Shown here: one piece after another, positions 1-10,756 of the stretch
Layout of the letters: every line of letters starts with the position of its first letter
How positions within the stretch are numbered: the stretch's first letter is position 1
Program-made: the position numbers and the translations under genes
Notes under the pieces: generated by a model
Seen by the model: only the letters and a program-made list of their open reading frames with translations
Databases searched by the model: none
Told to the model about the DNA's origin: nothing
Assembly: GCA_020881915.1 (NCBI GenBank)
Contig: JAJFPB010000012.1
Location: 1 to 64,000 of the forward strand
Source: Paramyrothecium sp. XJ0827
Taxonomy: Eukaryota > Ascomycota > Sordariomycetes > Hypocreales > Stachybotryaceae
Direction of reading: 5' to 3'
DNA: 64,000 nucleotides

Positions 1-92
1 TGCCTCTTTATTTATTATATTTTAATTGATTACTTCACTTCATTTCCTGCCTTTTAATAATGGACTTCTATATCTTAAAACCCTATAACTTT

Positions 93-740
93 AATTGTGG
101 CCTTGCTTGCCTGGCTTGTTTCCTGCTATTACTCTTCATTCTAAATTACTCTTTTTAAATCTTCTCTAAAACCCTTTTATAACTTTATTTTTGCCTCACT
201 GGCCTGACTCTTTTCTAATTATTATCTTTAATTATTTATATGCTCTTTTTAATGCTAACTACTATTAACTTATAACTCTTTACTTTTATTTATTTTATTA
301 AATATACTATTAAATTCTATAACCCTTATATTATCTCTTTTTATATCTTTTAATCTTTCCTCGCGCTCTTACCTTATTACTAATTACTTTTCCTAACTAT
401 TACCCTAAACTCCTCCCCTAACCCTCACCATAAACCCCTCCCCTAACCCTCACTATAAACTCCTCCCCTAACCCTCACCATAAACCCCCTCCCCTAACCC
501 TCACCATAAACCCCTCCCCTAACCCTCACCATAAACCCCTCCCCTAACCCTTTCCCTTGCTATCTTACCTTATTACTAATTACTCCCTAATCTTAACTGT
601 GGCCTCGCCGGCCTGGCTCTTTTCCCGCTGTCGCCCTTAATTATTTATAACTCTTTTTAACTCTCCCCTAAAACCCTTCTATAACTAACCTAACTATGGC
701 CTCGCCGGCCTGGCTCTTTTCTTGCTGTCGCCCTTAATTA
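93..740. repeat. degenerate subtelomeric repeats built on a GGCCTCGCCGGCCTGG core
   Basis: A motif resembling GGCCTCGCCGGCCTGGCTC followed by a T-rich and then a CCCTTAATTATT stretch recurs near 101, 193, 602 and 700. The copies at 602 and 700 are nearly identical; the two earlier ones are more diverged. A related pair about 86 bp apart lies at about 2284-2330 and 2370-2416, sharing CGGATGG.TTGTTA. They read as diverged copies of one subtelomeric unit. Confidence 0.6.
411..552. repeat. 25-bp minisatellite containing CCCCTAACCCT
   Basis: About six near-perfect copies of a 25-bp unit that contains CCCCTAACCCTCACCATAAA lie head to tail, with single-base variation (one copy has ACTATAAAC, another one extra C). 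The telomere-like CCCTAA core suggests origin from degenerate telomeric sequence. Confidence 0.8.
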
Positions 741-1682
741 TTAACCCTAACCCATTTAAACCCTCCTCCTCCCTTCTCCTCTGACCTCCGACCTCCGATC
801 TCTACCCCTTAACCTTAACCCTATTCGCCCGGTCCGGTTCCGCCCTCTACTACTAATCCCCTAAATCCTCCCGCCTCCACATGGCCGCACATCACTTATT
901 GTGGGTCTAACTGCCTGCTGCTTGCTTCTTTTCTAACTGCCCGCCTTATATTACATTGCAATCCCTGCTGTTTCCTTCCCTTTTGTACTTCTGCCTTTGT
1001 ATATTCTGTAATCCGACTTTTCTTCTCTATTCTTCCTATATAAACCTTAACCCCTCTATCTACCCCTCCCTCCTTCTTTTACCCTTTCTTGCTGCTCTTT
1101 ACCTCTCCGCTATTCGTCTTGGCTATTTATTCTAATCCTTGTCTCTACCTACCTGGCTAAACCCTTGCTTTCCTGCCTGCCTGCTTATATTGTCCGTTGC
1201 TTCTCTACTGACTTCTTTTGTTTTAATTCTTGCCTGCTAACTCTATTGACGGCCCTTCTTTTATCTTACCTAATGCCTACTGTCTCTGTCACCGCCATCT
1301 TGGCTACTGCTTGCCTTCTTGCTGCTGCTATAACTCTCGCCGTCTACGCCATGCCTGCCTCCTCCTACCTAACTGTTGTATTCACCTACGCCGCCATTTA
1401 TCTATCTCTATATCTTCACTACAACACTGGCTTCTCTGTTACCGCTGCCTTTGCTAATAACCCGTTGTCTTTACCTAATCTACTATCCGCCCTCCTCCCT
1501 TCATTATCTGCTTACCCTAACCCTTCTCATTGACTTGTTCCCATCTTAAACTAATTGGTCTGGGCCTACGTTTCGATTTTATCGTCAAATCCCGCCTAAT
1601 CTATTAACACTCCTTGGTCTCTACATACTATACCATACTATCCACACTTACTCTATGGCCTGCAAACATGGGCAACCTTTCT

Positions 1683-1790
1683 CACCCTAACCATATAAAT
1701 GCAACCTCACCCTAACCATATTAATTAAACCTCACCCTAACCATATTAATTAAACCTCACCCTAACCATATTAATTAAACCTAACCCTAA
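1683..1790. repeat. 25-bp minisatellite with CACCCTAACCATA core
   Basis: Four tandem units of about 25 bp share CACCCTAACCATATTAATTA; the first unit varies (ATATAAATGCA). This is a second, independent minisatellite built around CCCTAA. Confidence 0.75.
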
Positions 1791-2665
1791 CTGTCTCTAC
1801 TCCGCCGTATAAATAATAATACCTATAACCCTCTAAAATTATATATCTCTTCTAACCTCTATTATATAATAATCTACAAATTTATATAAACCCCACACAT
1901 ATATTATTTGTCTCATGCCCGCCCCATCTTACCTTCTTACCTATCCATATAAACTTGTCCACCTCTTCTTCCCCAATTATACCCATCTCCTTTATTATTT
2001 CCATCGTCTCGTCGTGGTAAAACCCTAACCCCGCGCCCCAAACCTTTTCTAATACACCTCTATACTGGCACTGCTTTCCTTATATCTGGGCAAATGCCCT
2101 CGTCCTCCTTTGCCGCCACCCATTGCTGGTAAATCCCCTGTGGCATCCCGCAATTAAAACACCCGCTGAAACTCGTAAACCGCCTGGCCTTAAATACTAT
2201 CTTCTTCACCTCTTCGGCCCACACCTGCGCTGCAATCCAATCTAATACTCCTCTCTACGGGCATACCTCTCCCCGTTTATTTACGCCTGACCGGCGCGGC
2301 TCTTTTCCTGCCCGGATGGTTTGTTACTCTTCTCTCTCTTTCCTTCTCTCCCTCTCTCCACCCTTTTTACGCCTAACTGATGCCGCTCTTTTTCTGCCCG
2401 GATGGCTTGTTAATCTACTCTCTCATTCTCTCTTTCTTCTTCTGCCTTACTGGCATTGCCTCTTTCTTGGACGGCACTTTATTCCTTCGCTGTTTTTTCC
2501 TTGCTTTTTTTTTTTTTTTTTTAAATGTCTTTATTCCAACCCTACTACTACCCTAAACTACAAATATACCCTAACTCTCTCTACCTATAACTACTACACC
2601 AACCCCTAATAATTGTATTCTCGCCCTAACCCTAATATCTATTCTCTTTATACTAAATGCTCTAT

Positions 2666-5034
2666 TCACTCCTCCTCTTCCATTATCCACTTACATAACT
2701 CTGCAAATCCCCGGCACATCTCATTTGTCTCCATCCCACCCCATAACTTAATCCTCCTTCCTGCCCATGTATAAAACCCCCTCGACTCTCTCTCTTGCCC
2801 ACTTAACCCCTTGACCTTATCCTGGAAAATACAAACGGCTGCCCCGTAAAACCGCGCCAATACTCCTTCATACTGACATTTCCTCCCTGTATCTTCTCGT
2901 ATCTCCCCGTCATCATCCATTACCTTCCATCCATTACAAACCTTGTATGGCAACCCACACCAAAACAACCGCTGTACCCGGTTCAAACCCTCGCTTTCGA
3001 AACATCTCCTCTTCTATCCTTGCCATAACCCCGCTCACCTCTCTGTACCCTGCCGTACCCTTTAACGGGCACTCTTCCATTCTGTGCTCATCTGCCTCAT
3101 CCCCATCCGGCAAATCGCACAACACTCTGCCCAACTTTCCAAATAACCCTCCAACTCGCTCGCCATCGCCGTTTCCTCCATCATTTGCTTCCTGCTTTGC
3201 CACTCTTGGAATGCAATATCTCGTCTCTGCCGGTCGAACGCTATTTGTGCCTCTGCGTATTCGACTTCGTCTTGGTCTTGGCCTTGGTCTTGGCTTTGGT
3301 TGTCCAACTTTTCTTCTATTCGTCCGCAAACATCGCATTGCTCTTCACCTTCTTCACACCCCTCTCGATCCGTTCGACCATCCATCGACATATCCAATAT
3401 CTTTCGCCGGCATTCCTCCCTCTCCACGTAATCCACACTTCTCTCCTCTCTTTCTTCCTTACACCACCCGCTCTGCTCGGCCTTTGCCTTTGCCGCCTCT
3501 CGGCCTCTTGCTTATCTTGTTTCAACCCCGGCAAATAACAACCGCATCGCTGACTTGCCCGTCTCGTCCCGCTCGCCCGCTCTCCTGTACGTAATCTCGA
3601 ATTCGCCTCGGCATCCATCCATGCACTACCAACCTTATGTCGGGTATATCGATTCCCATCCCTAATGCGTTCGTTGCCACTATAATTCTCTCTCCCATCA
3701 TCCACATCTGTAACCGTTCCTTCTTGCCCTCCTTTGTGTCGACCTTGTTGTAATATGTGCCACAACCAAACATCTCCCTAACCTCTTCACCCGTTCCACT
3801 GACCCGCCATAAATGATCACCTTGCCGTCGTGTCCTCCACGGATCCATGCTTCTACAACCTCTTTGATCCTCTTATCTTCTGCCATCTGTGCCTCCTCTT
3901 CCTCTTGCCTCCAATGTGCCTTCCCTTTGCCCCTTGCTTTATTACTCCTATGCTCCACCTTGATGACGCTGTACCGTATGTTGCGTCGTGTTGTTTTGCT
4001 TCGAAACACTACCTCCCGCCCGGGCTGGATCGCCGCCACCTTGTAAAACTCGACCATCTCGTCCGGGCCCATCGTGGCTGTTAAAAATACCCGCTGCACA
4101 CCCCACTCCCGAACCACCTTTCCGACTTCGCTTAACTTTGGCCGGAACGTTGCGCTGCCATCCATTAATGTGTGGCACTCTTCTAAAATCACTCGGTCCA
4201 AAACACCCTGGTTTTGCAATCGGTTGACGTAATCTCGGAACCCGCCCGTCACCGCTGACTCGGGCGTCACGAAAACTATGCTTGCTGTCGGCGTTCCCTG
4301 CTGGCTGTTCCATATATGGGACGTAATTTGGAACTCCGTGCAACGTTTATGTAAATCTTCCTGCAATGCAACCAATGGCACTACAACGATCGTTGTCCCC
4401 TCTGGTGAACAATATGCCGGCAACATGAACGACAAACTCTTGCCTCCACCCGTGCTTGTGATCTGGATAATCGGCGTTTCCCCGCGATGATGGCCCGGAT
4501 CACCTTCGACTGTTGACCACGAAACTCTGTCCCTCGTCCCATCATCTGCTGTAACTGTCCGGAAATATCGACTTGCCGTAACCGATGTAATCGTCGGAAT
4601 CGCCCTTCCTCCCGCTCGCTTTCGAACTGATCTCGCTTGCGCTTCCGCCCGCCCTGCGCACTCGCCCCTGTACCGAACCCGAAAAATCGATGTAACTCGT
4701 GGCTGATGTTCCGGAATTCCTCCCGCATCCGCGCTGTGCCTCCTAACCCTTGTTGTAACTCTCGCGCATAAATTATACCCGCGATATGCGATTGGTGGCC
4801 GGCCTGTAAATCCGCCGCGTCATTGTCGATCCCGTCCTCGTCTTCGTATTCCACCCCGTCTTCTCCCACCCTCTTTGCAAACTTGCCTCCTAAATACCGG
4901 TTGGATATCGCGATGGCGATGTGCCGCCATACGCTGATATTCAACCGACAACCCATTAATCGCTGGCTGATCTGCTGTAAAATTCGCCGCGCCCGATCCG
5001 GTGTCCATTTTCTTTCCCCACCCAATTCTTCCAT
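2666..5034 (-). pseudogene. telomere-linked RecQ-type helicase, C-terminal part with frameshifts
   Basis: Reading right to left through shifting frames gives a full superfamily 2 helicase core. Motif I TSTGGGKS lies just before 4435, followed by Ia (TIVVVPLVALQEDL), Ib (FVTPES), II as EECH in place of DECH/DEAH, III (FLTAT), IV (VIIYGG), V (ATNALGMGIDIPD) and VI (YVQESGRAGRDG). A Cys-rich tail follows: CRRKILD then EEQCDVCGR near 3300-3430, and WCGLPYKVC near 2960. Frames change near 5000-5034, 4480-4483, 3776-3778, 3526-3529, about 3436, about 3080-3130 and about 2985-3010. The first six have the sign of one lost base; the last has the opposite sign. I see no internal stops needing base substitution. 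It continues the OrsD-type segment upstream. Telomere-linked RecQ helicases of this plan are known in fungi. Either a decaying gene or uncorrected homopolymer indels would explain the breaks. Confidence 0.85.
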
Positions 5035-7490
5035 TCAACGGGTATGGTCATATCGATGCCTTCGTCTTCCGACTGGCTTGACCGACTTGACCGACCTACC
5101 TGACTTGACCGACTTGCCCGACTTGACCTTGCTTGTGCCAAACTCTCCTTGTTGCCAATTCCGTCCGTACTACCCTTTTCTTCTCCAAACTCCCTTTCTC
5201 CTTCCTCCTCGCTGCTATATCCCTCGTCTTCGTCGCTGTTGTGGTGCCGCTTGCGGTATGCGATCTCTTCGCTCCATAAAAATGGGCTTACTTGGTCTGC
5301 ACCCTTGACCATACCCTGCACCTGCTGCCAAAACGGCAACACCAACCACAAATACCAAACCAATAATTCCCCAACCTCTCTGGGTATAAAACGGTGAATG
5401 ATTTTCGCCTGGCCCGTTTGCTGGAAATTTTTATGGTATGCTGTAACGAAACATACGTCGCCGTTGTGGATAAAAATGTTGCGTGTGCCGCCGTTGCTGG
5501 TGTTCTTATACCGTATTCCTAAAATTTCCCATAATCGCGCGGGCATTGACAATAAATGCTTCAAAAACCACATCAACTCCCGGAACCGCTCCAATATTTT
5601 GCTGTACTCCTGCAATGCCTTCTTTTTGTACGGATGCTTTTGCTTTTCATCGGTCGAAATCCATTCTTTTTGCAGTTCCTTGCGCTGAACCAACCGTGTG
5701 AATACCCAACCCTTGCCTTGCTCCAACCATGTGTTGCGGCTGTCCTCTAAAAACGAATAACCCACCTTGTCCTCGCTATTGTCGTCCTCCACACGATCCC
5801 ACGGGATATGCGGTAACTTGCTGAACCCTTCTTCGCTGCCGTCAACCATGGCCAACTTGCATAATAACTCCCTCGCCTCGACGACGACGGCGTGTATCAT
5901 TTCCGTTAATTGACCCATTGTGAACTTGGTTCGCTTGTATTGGACTTGCTCTCCCTTCCAATCGATGCTGCCGCCCGCCGTTGTATTGAACCGAATGTGC
6001 ATGCCGTATGTCCGTGTCTCCAATATCCAATCCATCGGGCCGGGTTGTTCTGATCGTCCGTCGCCGACACGGGTCATAAACTTACGAACCATTTTCCGTA
6101 CGCGGGTGAACATGCCCGGCGTACGCTCGCGTGCTAATCTCTCCTCCATATTGTGCACCCTCCTGGTTAACTGCACCTCTTCCTCGCGTTGCCGATATGC
6201 CCAACCGATGGCAAACATGCGGGCCACCTTGATCACGGCTGACAAAACGGGTGTATAATCCGACGGGTCGTACCAACCACCATCTTCGCGAATGCCTAAT
6301 ACGGCCAACGCGCTAACAATGGCATTCTGATGTTCATTATCGCCCACCTGATGATCCAAAAACAACATAACCATCTCCAAACACTGCCGATCAATTGCTC
6401 CATCCGATGGCGGATTGTTTGTTGGTTTACTCTTGCCCTGGAACGCTTCGTCGTCGCGGGTTCGTGCATGCTGTATGAATGCATCCCACGCTGCCTGCTG
6501 TGCGCTCGTGAACTGATACGGCGGTCGTTCGTCCTCGTCTTCCTGTTGCTGCGTTCGGTACCATATGCTTGTGATCTTGCGCCATACCTCCTTATATCGT
6601 ATCCATGAATCATCTTCCATCCGCCCTTCAAACGGTTGTGCGGGTTTCTTCCCAACTTCTCGCCGGTTGATTTCGAATAACGCGGCTGTCCCAACTTTGC
6701 TCGGGCGGCATAAACCCCTCGACCATTCCATGGTACGGTCTAAACTCTCGCACACCTGCCGCAACACACCCTCTTCGTCCCCGATGGGTCCGGTCATGGC
6801 CCGCAATGCATTGCGGTCTAAACCCTTCAAATGGACTGACCAACCCACCCTGCCCAACCATGCGTTGGCCTCGAATTTCTGGTTCACTTCTTCGATCCGA
6901 TCTTCTTTCTCGGCTTCCTTGAACCGCTGCTCTTGCGTACTGTGGAACTCCTCAATCTTTCGCATGATGTCTCGTTCCTCGGCTTCTGGCTCTGGTTTAA
7001 CACCTGGCTCTCGAACTTCGAACCATGCACTGCCGGCTCGGGACGGGAAAAACCGTTGGCAATAAACGCCGGTCGTCCATGGCACAAGCCGCTCCGCTTG
7101 ATGGGTTCTTCTTCGGGAACTATCGCCTTGTCTCCGTTCATTTTTCCACTGGTGCTTATCCGTGGCGTGATCCCGCATATGCTTCTCTCGTCGGACAATA
7201 TATGGGCACTGATTACATCTTATACCATCTGGCTGTGGCCTGGCGATGATTGGCACCGGCTCGATGGCTTCCACCGGCAACGGGTATTGTCTTAACTGCG
7301 TCTGGTCATAAATAATTCCCGGGATTAACTTTACCGCTTGGATGATCTTCGCCCTTTCCTTGCTATCAATATCTCGATGATGTCTCCGTAAATGCGTCTG
7401 AACCTCATCGGCAATACATGCATGCTCACATTGGTTACAAAGCATGAATGGATATTCGGGTAACTTTGTGAATGGACCGAATGCCTCCAT
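4956..7490 (-). CDS. OrsD-type zinc-finger N-terminal part of the telomere-linked helicase
   Basis: An uninterrupted 844-codon frame starts at the ATG at 7490, just after a T-rich stretch. Residues about 10-115 carry two finger-like modules: CNQC...H...HH at 18-38, and CNQCPYIV followed by HMRDHATDKH. These are typical of the OrsD/DUF3505 family. The middle is alpha-helical, with no recognised catalytic motif, and the end is acidic (SSEEEGEREFGEE) with a Ser/Arg-rich patch. The frame overlaps the next helicase frame near 5034, where GGAAAGAAAATGG probably lost one base, so the intact product would be a single protein of roughly 1600 residues. In fungi this OrsD-plus-RecQ plan is typical of genes next to telomeres, matching the position here. 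The DNA shows no RIP. OrsD-like domain about 0.8; function unproven. Confidence 0.8.
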   Translation of the reverse strand: MEAFGPFTKLPEYPFMLCNQCEHACIADEVQTHLRRHHRDIDSKERAKIIQAVKLIPGIIYDQTQLRQYPLPVEAIEPVPIIARPQPDGIRCNQCPYIVRREKHMRDHATDKHQWKNERRQGDSSRRRTHQAERLVPWTTGVYCQRFFPSRAGSAWFEVREPGVKPEPEAEERDIMRKIEEFHSTQEQRFKEAEKEDRIEEVNQKFEANAWLGRVGWSVHLKGLDRNALRAMTGPIGDEEGVLRQVCESLDRTMEWSRGLCRPSKVGTAALFEINRREVGKKPAQPFEGRMEDDSWIRYKEVWRKITSIWYRTQQQEDEDERPPYQFTSAQQAAWDAFIQHARTRDDEAFQGKSKPTNNPPSDGAIDRQCLEMVMLFLDHQVGDNEHQNAIVSALAVLGIREDGGWYDPSDYTPVLSAVIKVARMFAIGWAYRQREEEVQLTRRVHNMEERLARERTPGMFTRVRKMVRKFMTRVGDGRSEQPGPMDWILETRTYGMHIRFNTTAGGSIDWKGEQVQYKRTKFTMGQLTEMIHAVVVEARELLCKLAMVDGSEEGFSKLPHIPWDRVEDDNSEDKVGYSFLEDSRNTWLEQGKGWVFTRLVQRKELQKEWISTDEKQKHPYKKKALQEYSKILERFRELMWFLKHLLSMPARLWEILGIRYKNTSNGGTRNIFIHNGDVCFVTAYHKNFQQTGQAKIIHRFIPREVGELLVWYLWLVLPFWQQVQGMVKGADQVSPFLWSEEIAYRKRHHNSDEDEGYSSEEEGEREFGEEKGSTDGIGNKESLAQARSSRASRSSQVGRSSRSSQSEDEGIDMTIPVEWKNWVGKENGHRIGRGEFYSRSASD

Positions 7491-7884
7491 TTTTACTTAA
7501 CCCTTAATCGGTGGCAATGAATGGTTGAAGTTGGATTACTTAAATGGAAATGGGTTATCTCTACCTTTATTATGGCTGGCTCTATCCCCTTAACATGGCC
7601 TCCCTGGTCGTCGGGACCCACTCTCAACCTCACTTCATTTACTTGGGCCGAATTTCGGATGGCCACCAGAAATGCAATTCTGCTTCATTTTAAATAAAAA
7701 CATACGTGCTTAGTCTCCAAGATCGTGGCTCTCTATTGATATATATATTATGTATTTTACTGCTGTCTAACCCAAAAACCATAGACGCCACTTTGCAAAA
7801 ACCATGGACGCCAGTTTCATTAGCGCGAAAATAAAATGTATGTAATTTCAAAAACCTTTGAGTCCATGGCACAAGTCATAAGTG
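7491..7884. other. intergenic spacer upstream of the helicase gene
   Basis: No gene is visible. It holds a two-copy tandem of 23 bp at 7773-7813 (CAAAAACCATAGACGCCA, then the same with GGACGCCA) and a short TATATATATTAT stretch. The divergent position makes it the likely promoter side of the minus-strand helicase. Confidence 0.5.
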
Positions 7885-8298
7885 ATAGGATAGCTTGATA
7901 TCTTACGAAAATGGATGAACGGGATCGCCTGGTACTTACCTTTAAACTGGATGCTTTTTTGTATATTTTACCCTGGTGGTTCCAATTCAATGGGGTGTCC
8001 AACTTCAATTCGTTTTACTGTTCAGCGGATATGCCAAGACTTTAGCTACTATGGGGTTTTAAATCGATGGACTGTCCAACGATCCGCGCATATAGGATAG
8101 CTTGATATCTTACGAAAATGGATGAACGGGATCGCCTGGTACTTACCTTTAAACTGGATGCTTTTTTGTATATTTTACCCTGGTGGTTCCAATTCAATGG
8201 GGTGTCCAACTTCAATTCGTTTTACTGTTCAGCGGATATGCCAAGACTTTAGCTACTATGGGGTTTTAAATCGATGGACTGTCCAACGATCCGCGCAT
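7885..8298. repeat. two exact-looking 207-bp direct repeats
   Basis: The sequence from ATAGGATAGCTTGATATC at 7885 recurs at 8092 with an offset of 207 bp. The small 61-codon frame inside is identical in both copies, so the repeats appear identical over that span. The second half of each unit is the 62-bp monomer that then repeats alone. Confidence 0.92.
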
Positions 8299-8706
8299 AT
8301 AGGATAGACTTTAGCTACTATGGGGTTTTAAATCGATGGACTGTCCAACGATCCGCGCATATAGGATAGGATAGGATAGACTTTAGCTACTATGGGGTTT
8401 TAAATCGATGGACTGTCCAACGATCCGCGCATATAGGATAGGATAGCGGATATGCCAAGACTTTAGCTACTATGGGGTTTTAAATCGATGGACTGTCCAA
8501 CGATCCGCGCATATAGGATAGACTTTAGCTACTATGGGGTTTTAAATCGATGGACTGTCCAACGATCCGCGCATATAGGATAGACTTTAGCTACTATGGG
8601 GTTTTAAATCGATGGACTGTCCAACGATCCGCGCATATAGGATAGACTTTAGCTACTATGGGGTTTTAAATCGATGGACTGTCCAACGATCCGCGCATAT
8701 AGGATA
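8038..8706. repeat. array of eight 62-bp monomers leading into the retroelement
   Basis: A monomer beginning GACTTTAGCTACTATGGGG and ending CCGCGCATATAGGATA starts at 8038, 8245, 8307, 8379, 8459, 8521, 8583 and 8645. Spacing is 62 bp for the regular copies and 72 or 80 bp where extra GGATA units or a piece of the longer repeat are included. The last monomer ends one base before the open reading frame of the reverse transcriptase. The array is unlike a CRISPR: there are no unique spacers. Confidence 0.92.
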
Positions 8707-8707
8707 G

Positions 8708-10756
8708 GCTATAGGGTCTATAGGGAAGGAAAAAGCCCCCGGCCTTAGTGGCTGGACCCGGCCCCTACTAGATATAGTAGTTACGGGCCCTAATAACCCT
8801 ATAGTAGCTGCCCTACGGCTACTAGTAGATATGATCCGTCAGGGCATAGCCCCCGGCGCCGACCTTCTATGTGCTGCCCGCCTTATAGGGCTCGAAAAAC
8901 CCGGTGGCGGAGTAAGGCCTATAGCTATAGGGGACCTTATATATAGGGTGGCCCTAAAAGCTATCCTAAAGACCTCCTATAGGGCCGAAATGCTCCTCCC
9001 GAACCAGCTAGGGGTAAGCTCTATAGGGGGGGTCGAACCTGCTATCTACCTATTAGCAGAGGTAATAGCGGGCCCTAATAGCACTAAAATCCAGCAAATA
9101 GGGTCCCTAGACCTTGAAAATGCCTATAACTCTATAAATAGAAGAGCTATAGCGGCCTCAGTGGCTAAATATGCCCCTACCCTATATAGGGCCGCAAGAT
9201 GGGCCTATAATAGACCCTCAGCCCTAGTTACAGCCTCTGGGGCCATGCTAGCTAGCGCTCAGGGGGTCCAGCAAGGTGACCCTCTAGGGCCCCTACTATT
9301 CTCAATTGCCTATCGACCTACCCTAGAGGCCCTACAGGAAGCCCTGCCGGCAGCCACTATAGTGGCCTATCTAGATGATACCTATATCCTAGATAGGGTC
9401 CCTAGGAGCTCTAGGGGGTCCCTAATAGAGGCCACAGCTAGGGTCTTCAAAGGGTCCCCAGTGACCTTAAATAAGGGAAAAAGCTCCGAAGCTACTATAG
9501 AGACCCTAAAGGCCACTGGCCTTAACGCCCTAGGGACCTATATAGGGCCTCTAGCAAATAGGAGGGCCTTCCTACAGGGGAAAATAGAGGAATTATCTAG
9601 GGCCCTAGAGTCCCTAAGATATCTCCCCAAGCAATATGCCCTCCTATTACTAAGGCTTAGTCAGCAGCTAGTATTACGCCACCTTCTAAGGCAGCTAGAA
9701 CCTATAGGGCTCCTTGACCTATGGCAGCAAGCTGACCGCCTAATAGAGGAGGCAGTAGCAGGCCTAGCTACTAGGGACCTAGGGCAGCCCCTAGAGCCCC
9801 TAGGACCTCAAAGTCAGACCCTAATAGCTATCCCTGTAAGGGGCGGAGGCCTAGGTCTCCCCCAGTATCAGAACCTAGCTATAGGGCTCTATAAGGCAGC
9901 TAGAGAGGCAGCCAGGCCCCTACTAGCACAAATACAACAGCGGCCACTACCCTCTATAGAAGACCCGGGCCCGAGCCCACAAGAGGTCTTTAGGGCAGCC
10001 GGGGCAGCTAAATTACAGGGCCTCCTAGAGGGCCTTACAGAGGGTCAGCAGAAGGCCCGGCTTGAAAATGCTAGCTATCTAGGCCGCCTATGGCTTAGGG
10101 TCTTACCTACTAGAAAACCACTTATATTTACAGACCCTGAGGCCACTGAGGCCCTAAGAGCTAGGCTTCTTATTCCCTGTAAACCCCTAGAAAAGCCCTG
10201 TAGCTACTGCGGTAATAGGGCCCTGCTAGGGCACGAAGACCTCTGTAAGGGTGCTAGCCGAAGGTGGATTGCCCGCCACAATAAGGTTAATCAAGCCCTG
10301 ATAAAAGCCCTCTCTAGCCGGCCTGACCTTAGGGTGGAAAAGGAACCCCCTATAGCTATAGAGGCCATAGGGACCTCTAGGGCCCCTAAGAGCCCTCAAG
10401 CCCCTATAGCTACAGAGGCCACAGCCCTACGAGCCGACTTTTCTACCCTCCTAGGCATAAGCCGCTACTACTTTGATACGTAGATAGTAGCTACTAATAA
10501 GGCATCTAGCCGGACCGAGGCCTATGCTACCCTAGAGGAGGCTGCAGCTGCTAAAAGAGCCAAATATAGGGCCCTAGAACCCTATTTTAGGCCCCTAATT
10601 ATCTCAGCCGGTGGCCTATTTGCTAGGGAATCAGCTAAGGCCTATAAGGAGCTACAGAGCCTACTAGAGCCTATAGACCGCTACTGGCTAGATACTACTA
10701 TAGCTATTACCCTTACTAAGGCCAGGGCTATAGTAGCTATATCTATAGCTAAATAA
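8708..10756 (+). pseudogene. reverse transcriptase with restriction-like endonuclease, one in-frame amber stop
   Basis: The frame is open from 8708. The ATG at 8831 starts a 550-codon stretch, but homology begins earlier at KAPGLSGWTRPLL (about 8732). Palm motifs are clear: SLDLENAYNSI (motif A), GVQQGDPLGPLLFS (B) and YLDD (C), followed by GLGLP in the thumb. The C-terminus has a zinc knuckle C-x2-C-x7-H-x4-C starting at 10199. After it come RHN, RPDL, FDT...IVATN and AAAAKRAKY, the order of the PD-D-K restriction-like endonuclease of R2/CRE-type elements. A TAG at 10481-10483 interrupts the endonuclease between FDT and IVATN. The frame then runs 91 more codons to TAA at 10754, so a CAG-to-TAG change is the simplest explanation. 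Codon use is odd: Ile mostly ATA, Leu mostly CTA, Arg mostly AGG. Confidence 0.87.

Larger units (their letters stand above)
1..2640. repeat. subtelomeric repeat region, pyrimidine-rich top strand
   Basis: The first 2.6 kb is C+T-rich on the plus strand and full of CCCTAA or CCCTAACC words, the orientation expected at a left chromosome end. No exact telomere array is present, so the window begins internal to the true telomere. Degenerate repeats, two minisatellites and a 17-T run near 2505-2521 make up the block. The open frames here (for example 1165-1533) are low-complexity Leu/Tyr/Ser/Pro translations without a recognisable domain, and I do not call them genes. Confidence 0.75.

Noticed and set aside
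1165..1533. 122-codon Leu-rich frame with apparent membrane segments
   Set aside because: Pyrimidine-rich subtelomeric DNA naturally translates to Leu/Ser/Tyr/Pro; overlapping frames look alike and no start context is evident.
2947..3594. Long plus-strand Ser/Pro-rich frames opposite the helicase
   Set aside because: Antisense shadows of the G+C-rich helicase region; no domain.
7915..8307. Two identical 61-codon frames
   Set aside because: They are the 207-bp repeat translated twice; no start context or domain.
7885..8706. Regular repeats resembling a CRISPR array
   Set aside because: The units are contiguous without unique spacers and the genome is fungal; it is a minisatellite.
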